From Candidatus Pacearchaeota archaeon CG_4_10_14_0_2_um_filter_35_33 (GTDB lineage Archaea > Nanobdellota > Nanobdellia > Pacearchaeales > GW2011-AR1): DNA of 42,255 nt. The stretch spans positions 1 to 42,255 of the forward strand of contig PFOR01000016.1 in NCBI GenBank assembly GCA_002792635.1, written 5' to 3'. A program made the position numbers and the translations under genes. Every line of letters starts with the position of its first letter. The first letter of the stretch is position 1. Positions 36,629 to 42,255 of the stretch are shown here, piece by piece. The notes under the pieces were generated by a model. It did no database searches, was not told the DNA's origin, and saw only the letters and a program-made list of their open reading frames with translations.

Positions 36629-38179
36629 ATGAAGGATGAAATACTTAGTTTGGTTAGGGAGAAGGGTCTTTTATTAGAGAAAGCTTTGTTTGAAGTTTTA
36701 GATAGTTTTGACAGCCTTCAGGATGCTCGTGATTTTTTAGAGGGTTTGGAAAAAGCTTCTGGGAATAAGGTAATTACAGTTTCTAACCTATCTAAAAATT
36801 TTGAATATGTAAAAGAAGTAGTTAATCATTTACCCGGACAGGAGAGAGAAGTCGTGGAGAGATTTCTTGTTAAAGGAGGATTAAATTTAGAGATTACTAA
36901 AGAGAGAGAAGTCGTGGAGACGAAACCGACAAGGAAACTTGACTATAAGGTATTTTATGCTGATGGGAATAATGCTCGGAAGATAGAAGTGAGGGATTTT
37001 GTTTCCCATTTTAGAGTAAGATATCAAGCCTTACAAAGGATTTTAATGGCCCGGCCAGAGGTTCAACAGAATTTGATTTCACTAAATAAATTGGGAGTGA
37101 ATAGAGAAAGCTTTGTTTTTATTGGAATAGTCGCGGAGAAAAGAATTACAAAAAATAAAAATTTAATCATAAAGTTTGAGGACTTGACAGGTGAAATAAA
37201 TGCACTTGTTAAACCAGATAGTGATTGTTTTAAAGAGGTTAATGAATTGCAGATGGATGATGTGGTTGCTGTAAAAGCTTCTGGGAATAAGGAATTAGCA
37301 TTCATTTATAATATTTTTTGGCCTGAATCTATTTTGTTGGATAAAACTAGGTTTGATGAAGAGGTATGCGTTGCATTTTTGTCAGATATTCATGCAGGAA
37401 GTAAGAATCACCTTGGTAAGGAATTTCAGAAATTTATAAATTGGTTGAACGAGGATGAATTGGCTAAGAAAATAAAATATATGTTTCTTGTCGGGGATAA
37501 TATTGATGGCGTCGGTATTTTTCCAGGTCAAGAAAGACTTCTCGAAAGGACTAGTGCTAAGGAGCAGTATGAAATGCTTTCAGAATATTTAAAACAAGTT
37601 CCAAAAAACATAACTATGTTTATGTGTCCGGGACAACACGACGCGGTTAGGGTTCCTGAACCCCAACCAGTTATTGGAAGAGATTATGGGGAGGCTTTGT
37701 ATGATATTGATAATTTGGTTTTGGTTTCCAATCCTGCGATGGTTAAGTTGATGGAAAAGGATAAGGAGTTCAAGGTTTTGATGTACCATGGTGCGAGCAT
37801 TCATGTGTTCATTAATGAAATTGAAGAATTAAGATTGATGAAAGCTCATAAATGTCCGGCCAAGGCTATCAAACATATGTTAAAGAGAAGACATTTAGCG
37901 CCTATGCATGGGGTGGCTCATTCTATTGTTTATGTACCTCATTTGGAAAAAGACCCCTTGGTAATAGAGGAGGTTCCAGATGTTTTATGTATGGGAGAGG
38001 TGCACAGGTTGGATATCGATAGCTATAATGGTGTTAGGATAATTACTGGGAGTTGCTGGCAATCTCAGACAGAATATGAAGAAAAAATAGGGAATGTCCC
38101 AGAAGCATGCAAGGTCTCTATTTTAAATTTAAAGACAGGAGAAATAAAAATTTTAGACTTTAGCGAAGATGAAAACTAA
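36629..38179 (+). CDS. polB: DNA polymerase D small subunit (DP1), 3'-5' exonuclease
   Basis: 516 aa. An N-terminal helical region, an OB fold (FVFIGIVAEKRITKNKNLII) and a Mre11-like phosphoesterase domain with FLSDIHAGS, LVGDNIDGVG, CPGQHDAVR, MYHGASI, MHGVAHS and GEVHRLD, which supply the metal ligands for proofreading. Slightly shorter than the Pyrococcus subunit. The variable region contains ERVVE-type repeats coded by a duplicated 19-mer. It overlaps DP2 by 11 nt, giving coupled synthesis of both subunits. Confidence 0.95.
   Translation: MKDEILSLVREKGLLLEKALFEVLDSFDSLQDARDFLEGLEKASGNKVITVSNLSKNFEYVKEVVNHLPGQEREVVERFLVKGGLNLEITKEREVVETKPTRKLDYKVFYADGNNARKIEVRDFVSHFRVRYQALQRILMARPEVQQNLISLNKLGVNRESFVFIGIVAEKRITKNKNLIIKFEDLTGEINALVKPDSDCFKEVNELQMDDVVAVKASGNKELAFIYNIFWPESILLDKTRFDEEVCVAFLSDIHAGSKNHLGKEFQKFINWLNEDELAKKIKYMFLVGDNIDGVGIFPGQERLLERTSAKEQYEMLSEYLKQVPKNITMFMCPGQHDAVRVPEPQPVIGRDYGEALYDIDNLVLVSNPAMVKLMEKDKEFKVLMYHGASIHVFINEIEELRLMKAHKCPAKAIKHMLKRRHLAPMHGVAHSIVYVPHLEKDPLVIEEVPDVLCMGEVHRLDIDSYNGVRIITGSCWQSQTEYEEKIGNVPEACKVSILNLKTGEIKILDFSEDEN
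36842..36920. repeat. 19-bp direct repeat inside the DP1 gene
   Basis: GAGAGAGAAGTCGTGGAGA occurs at 36842-36860 and 36902-36920, exactly 60 bp apart and in the same frame, encoding EREVVE twice. It lies in the non-conserved linker before the OB fold, so it looks like a tolerated local duplication. Confidence 0.8.
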
Positions 38180-41100
38180 TTCCCATTTTGCACGTATAAA
38201 AAAGAAAGTTGATGAATATTATAATGTAGCAGAATCTGCACGTAGCAAGGGTTTGGATCCTGTTTCAAAAGTAGAGGTTCCTATCGCAAGCTCCTTGGCG
38301 GAAAAGGCCGTTGGGTTGATATCTGTTATGTATCCCCAATTACAGGATAAAAAGATTGTAAATCGGATATTGGAGCTGGAAAAAAAATATGGTCAATTAA
38401 GTATTTCTGTTTCAATGTTAATTGCCGAGGATATAGCAAAAGAAAAGTATTGTAAATTTAAAGATAAGATTGAGGCAATCGATGCAGGGGTAAGAGTTGG
38501 TTTTTCATATACTACTCTAGGTGTTGTTTCAAGCCCATTAGAGGGATTTACAGGTCTAAAATTAGGTAAGACAAGAGACGGGAGAGATTATTTCAAGGCT
38601 TATTTTTCTGGCCCTATTAGAAGCGCAGGAACCACCGCAGGGTGTGTTGTTTTGATGATTATCGATTATTTAAGAGAAATATTTGGTTATGCTAAATATG
38701 ATCCAAGTGAGGAAGAGGTTAAGAGATATATTACGGAAAATTATGATTATCATGAGAGAGTCACGAATTTACAGTATTTGCCTACGGAAGAAGAGATAAC
38801 TTTCCTTGCAAGGAGGCTCCCTATTCAAATTTCTGGTGAGCCTACTGAACAAAGAGAGGTTTCAAATTACAAGGATTTGGATAGAATTGAAACTAATTTT
38901 ATTAGGGGGGGAATGTGTTTGATTTTTTCTGAAGGTTTAGCACAGAAAGCTGCCAAAGGGTGGCGTTTGTTGAAGGGGGCAAAGGAGAAAGGCTTGCAAT
39001 CTTCGGGATGGAATTGGTTAGATGAATATATTGAATTACATTCTAAGAGGGAAAAGAAGGGGGATGATAGCAGTCCTACTTATATCAAAGATCTTGTTGC
39101 AGGAAGGCCCGTGTTTGGACATCCAGGTTCTTCAGGAAGTTTTAGGTTTAGATATGGAAGAGGAAGAACTTCTGGATTTTCTGCCACTTCGGTTCATCCA
39201 GCAACTATGGCTATTACAGACGGGTTCATTTCTTTTGGAACACAGTTAAAGATAGAAAAACCAACTAAGGGGTGTGCAGTTTCGTCTTGCGAAGGCATAG
39301 ATGGGCCAATTGTTAAATTGAGTGATGGAAGTGTTAGAAAACTCAAGGATTTTGATGAGGCTAAGAAAGTTTATTCTGATGTAGATGAAATAATTTATCT
39401 TGGGGATTTGTTGATGCCTTTTGGTGATGTTGCTAATAGAAACTATGATTTACTTAAATCAGGATATGTTGAGGAATGGTGGGCATTGGAAATGGAAAAA
39501 GCTGGAAAAAAAATAGATGATGAAAAGAATGTTAGTTTTGAAGACGCCTTAAATTATTCTGATAAATTTAACGTGCCCTTACATCCAAATTATATTTTTT
39601 ATTGGACCCAGATAACCTTGAAGGACTTTTATGGGTTGATTGATTGGATTGCTAGAGGTGTTGTCAAAGGAGATGATTTAATCTTACCATTTTCTTCAAA
39701 AAATATGGAACGCTTTGAAAAGGGGAAGAGAACTTTGGAGCTGATAGGTTGCGAGCATAGTATAGGAGTGGAAAATGTTATTGTTAAGGGAAGTGAGGCA
39801 AAATCGCTTTTAACAAATCTAGGATTGGAATTCAAGGAAGGAGATTTGGAAAAAAATGTTGATGAAATTATAAAGAAGATGGATAAAGAAAAAGGCGTTT
39901 TAGAAAATATTAATCTTTTTTCAAGATTTAAAATTAAAGATAAGGCTGGGTCTTTTATCGGGGCAAGAATGGGCAGACCTGAAAAGGCAAAATTAAGAAA
40001 ATTAACGGGAAGTCCACATGTATTGTTTCCCGTTGGTGTTGAAGGAGGGAGATTAAGAAGTGTTCAAGCTGCTTATGAGGTTGGGAGGGTTAAGGCAGAG
40101 TTTCCTAATTATTTTTGTAAAAAGTGTGAAGAAGAAAGCGTTTACCCCAAATGTGTGAAATGTGGCGAGAGTTGCAAGAAAATGCATTATTGTTTTGTTT
40201 GTGGAAGGAGTTCAGATGACAAATGTAAACAGCATGAAAGAGACTCGCAGTATAGGGAGAGGAGAATAGATATTAGACACTATTTTGATGTGGCTAAGAA
40301 GTCTACAGGAGTCCGGTTAGATGATCTGCCCGTCGCGGTTAAAGGCGTTAGGGGGACAAGCTCAGAAGAGCACGATTGTGAAAATCTTGCAAAAGGCTTG
40401 TTGAGGGCCAAATATGACTTGCATGTGAATAAGGATGGCACCATAAGATATGATGTTACTGAAATGCCTATAACTCACTTTAAGTCCGTGGAAATTGGTA
40501 CAAGTATAGAAAAACTAAAGGAGTTAGGATATACTGAAGATGTGAATGGGGCTGAATTGGTTTCTGGAGATCAGACAGTTGAATTATTCCCTCACGATAT
40601 TATTTTACCTTCTTGTCCTGTTACACAAGATGAAAGGGCTGATGATGTGTTTGTGAATGTGGCTAAATTTGTTGATGATGAATTAGAAAAAATTTACAGG
40701 TTACCCAGATTTTTCAATGTTGAAACAAGAGATGATTTAATCGGCACTTTATTTGCTTGCATCGCACCACATATCTGTACCGCAACAGTTGGAAGACTGA
40801 TTGGATTTTCTAAAACCCAAAGTTTGCTCGCAAGTCCCTACATGCATGCAGCCATGAGAAGGGATTGTGATGGAGATGAAGCAGCAGTTATCTTATTGAT
40901 GGATACTCTTGTTAATTTCTCCAGGAAATTTTTGCCCGCCCATAGAGGTGGTACACAGGATGCTCCGCTTGTTTTAAACTTTAAAATTAATGCAGGAGAG
41001 GTTGATGACCAGATACTGGATTTTGATTGTGGCAGTTATCCTTTAGAATTATACGAGTTTTCAGAACAAGGAAAACATTCTTCAGAGGTTAAGATTGAAA

Positions 41101-41603
41101 TGATAAGTGACAGGTTGAGAGATGGAAAAGACCCTTATACAGGAATAGGCTTTACTCATAAAACAGACAATTTTAATAATGGGTGTTTGAATTCATCTTA
41201 TAAGTTTTTACCCACAATGGAAGACAAAGTGAGCAAGATGATGGCGCTTTGTGAAAAAATTAGAGCTGTGGATACAACAGATGTTGCCCGATTGGTTATA
41301 GAAAGGCACTTTATTAGGGATACAAAAGGCAATTTTAGAAAATTTTCAATGCAATCTTTTAGGTGCGTAGGTTGTAATAGCAAGTTCAGGAGACCTCCCT
41401 TAACGGGAAGATGTACTAATTGTGGAGGAAAGATAATATTTACTATTTCCGAGGGCAGTATCATCAAGTATTTAGAAAAGGCCTTGAGATTGGCCAGGGA
41501 TTACCATGTAAGCGAATACCTATTAGAATGTCTTGAGCTGACAAAGAAGGATATCGAGAGCATGTTTGGAAAGGAGAAAGAGAAACAGACTACTTTGTTT
41601 TAA
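38169..41603 (+). CDS. polC: DNA polymerase D large subunit (DP2), catalytic
   Basis: 1144 aa, uninterrupted, with no intein. The double-psi beta-barrel active site is RRDCDGDEAAV with D901 and D903; many homologs have Asn where the first Asp (899) is. Zinc modules: CKKCEEES...CVKCGESC and CFVCGRSSDDKC around residues 645-680, and CVGCNSKF...CTNCGG near the C-terminus. The protein ends in KQTTLF, a PCNA-interacting (PIP) box. It is the processive replicase together with DP1. Confidence 0.96.
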   Translation: MKTNSHFARIKKKVDEYYNVAESARSKGLDPVSKVEVPIASSLAEKAVGLISVMYPQLQDKKIVNRILELEKKYGQLSISVSMLIAEDIAKEKYCKFKDKIEAIDAGVRVGFSYTTLGVVSSPLEGFTGLKLGKTRDGRDYFKAYFSGPIRSAGTTAGCVVLMIIDYLREIFGYAKYDPSEEEVKRYITENYDYHERVTNLQYLPTEEEITFLARRLPIQISGEPTEQREVSNYKDLDRIETNFIRGGMCLIFSEGLAQKAAKGWRLLKGAKEKGLQSSGWNWLDEYIELHSKREKKGDDSSPTYIKDLVAGRPVFGHPGSSGSFRFRYGRGRTSGFSATSVHPATMAITDGFISFGTQLKIEKPTKGCAVSSCEGIDGPIVKLSDGSVRKLKDFDEAKKVYSDVDEIIYLGDLLMPFGDVANRNYDLLKSGYVEEWWALEMEKAGKKIDDEKNVSFEDALNYSDKFNVPLHPNYIFYWTQITLKDFYGLIDWIARGVVKGDDLILPFSSKNMERFEKGKRTLELIGCEHSIGVENVIVKGSEAKSLLTNLGLEFKEGDLEKNVDEIIKKMDKEKGVLENINLFSRFKIKDKAGSFIGARMGRPEKAKLRKLTGSPHVLFPVGVEGGRLRSVQAAYEVGRVKAEFPNYFCKKCEEESVYPKCVKCGESCKKMHYCFVCGRSSDDKCKQHERDSQYRERRIDIRHYFDVAKKSTGVRLDDLPVAVKGVRGTSSEEHDCENLAKGLLRAKYDLHVNKDGTIRYDVTEMPITHFKSVEIGTSIEKLKELGYTEDVNGAELVSGDQTVELFPHDIILPSCPVTQDERADDVFVNVAKFVDDELEKIYRLPRFFNVETRDDLIGTLFACIAPHICTATVGRLIGFSKTQSLLASPYMHAAMRRDCDGDEAAVILLMDTLVNFSRKFLPAHRGGTQDAPLVLNFKINAGEVDDQILDFDCGSYPLELYEFSEQGKHSSEVKIEMISDRLRDGKDPYTGIGFTHKTDNFNNGCLNSSYKFLPTMEDKVSKMMALCEKIRAVDTTDVARLVIERHFIRDTKGNFRKFSMQSFRCVGCNSKFRRPPLTGRCTNCGGKIIFTISEGSIIKYLEKALRLARDYHVSEYLLECLELTKKDIESMFGKEKEKQTTLF

Positions 41604-41663
41604 TTATTATATATTAGAGGTAACCAGGAATTTGATACTGATACAAATTGAAGAATATAAAAA

Positions 41664-42191
41664 ATGAATAAATCTAAAGTTTTTTTAACTATCTTGATGG
41701 CTTTTGTTTTTGTAGCAAGTTTTGCGTTTGCGGTCAAGTCAGTTCATGTAGACTCTAATGGTGTTGAGACTGCTTTGGAACAGACATCTTGTACGAAGAT
41801 ACAGGGTGGTGAATTGTTAACAAGCGATAATGCTGTAATTGAAATAGGATTTGACATGCAGGGTTATAATTACCAATGATATATGTTCAATGGAAGTCAT
41901 TACGGATTTGACAGTTATATTGGAAGTGGCACATGGCTTACAAACCATCAGAAGGGAAGTTACATATAGGATAATGAAAATTGTAACTGGGATTACTTTA
42001 TGAAAATTGTTGCTGCATTCAATGTTACCTTAACATAAGGAGTTCGGTATGATGCAGATGGCATTGAGATTGACTCTGAAACTGGGCAATTCGTAATAAT
42101 TCAGCAAGTTGAAAATAACTCTTGTTCGGACGCTAATGGGGCTGCATATCTCGGAGACGCCCCAACTGGATTTGCTTTTTACAACACTTAA
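41664..42191 (+). pseudogene. Secreted-protein gene with three in-frame stops
   Basis: ATG 41664 opens a signal peptide (VFLTILMAFVFVASFAFAVK). The frame then meets TGA (41877-41879), TAG (41967-41969) and TAA (42036-42038) but stays in register to a final TAA at 42189-42191, 175 codons in all. The blocks between stops look like protein (MFNGSHYGFDSYIGSGTWLT, MKIVAAFNVTLT, GVRYDADGIEIDSETGQFVI, NGAAYLGDAPTGFAFY). Three nonsense changes without any indel indicate decay of a surface protein gene. Only a 71-aa product is made if stops are read normally. Confidence 0.6.
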
Positions 42192-42197
42192 ATAACC

Positions 42198-42228
42198 TTT
42201 ATTTTTTCTTATTTCTTATTTTCTTTTT
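42198..42228 (+). terminator. T-rich terminator-like tract
   Basis: TTTATTTTTTCTTATTTCTT and further T-rich sequence follow the last stop of the decayed gene, typical of archaeal oligo-T termination. Confidence 0.35.
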
Positions 42229-42255
42229 ATGTCAAGGTTGCCGATGCAGAAAACC
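42229..42255 (+). CDS. Possible start of a gene cut by the window edge
   Basis: ATG 42229 opens nine codons (MSRLPMQKT) before the sequence ends. No ribosome site and no clear TATA box precede it, so this is only a possibility. Confidence 0.2.

Noticed and set aside
38169-41603. Intein in DP2
   Set aside because: Inteins are frequent in this gene in other archaea, but the reading runs straight through the DCDGDE region with no intein blocks.
1-42255. General reassignment of TGA to tryptophan
   Set aside because: Core genes end in TGA with ATGA overlaps to the next start (for example eL21/RpoF, eL18/uL13), and reading through would fuse or misframe them.

Overview
The window is AT-rich archaeal chromosome, most likely from a small-genome DPANN lineage (Nanoarchaeota/Woesearchaeota-like; lineage is inference). 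The domain is firm: both subunits of D-family DNA polymerase, Orc1/Cdc6, archaeal RNA polymerase subunits RpoF (Rpb4) and RpoD, eL21, eL18, DUF655, an Lhr helicase, an archaeal pilin-like protein and TATA boxes about 25 nt before many start codons.

Region 1 (about 0.1-12.4 kb) is accessory. A tightly overlapping operon holds three paralogous GT2 glycosyltransferases, a radical SAM/SPASM enzyme, an HprK-like kinase, a GT4-like protein, a minimal nucleotidyltransferase and two kinase-fold phosphotransferases. An antisense GH26-like glycosidase, a frameshifted glycosyltransferase and a further GT4 enzyme follow. It ends in a transposase gene broken by one in-frame TGA and a divergent ribbon-helix-helix microgene. 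A perfect 17-bp inverted repeat lies at the two outer edges. The cluster probably builds or modifies a cell-surface glycan.

Region 2 (12.4-17.4 kb) is core information processing: zinc-ribbon protein, eL21, RpoF, DUF655, uS13, uS4, an unrecognised 68-aa protein, uS11, RpoD, a tRNA-Leu with the unexpected anticodon AAG, eL18, uL13, uS9.

Region 3 (17.4-23.7 kb) has a frameshifted small membrane gene, a Xer-type recombinase, a pilin-like protein overlapping a membrane-anchored HEFGH peptidase, an FKBP isomerase, an RRM protein and an OB-fold/DHH phosphoesterase.

Region 4 (23.7-28.4 kb) is a small-gene accessory zone: two RelE-type toxin-antitoxin pairs, one intact and two decayed AbrB-like genes, two HNH proteins (one with an in-frame TGA), DUF5654/DUF3096-type membrane proteins and two families of intergenic repeats.

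Region 5 (28.4-30.6 kb) is the most unusual. Two genes for coiled-coil plus winged-helix proteins each carry repeated DNA motifs inside their own linker-coding region, and one also has them upstream. In the second gene the same DNA repeat is translated in two different reading frames, so the DNA rather than the peptide seems to be conserved. Two sequences resembling archaeal origin recognition boxes (ORB), in opposite orientation, sit among those repeats.

Region 6 (30.7-42.3 kb) is replication and repair: Lhr helicase, a possible structured RNA, a metallophosphoesterase, a SecB-like protein, a PRC-barrel protein, an AT-rich candidate oriC with an ORB-like palindrome, Orc1/Cdc6, and DP1 and DP2 of PolD. 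It closes with a decayed secreted-protein gene holding three in-frame stops.
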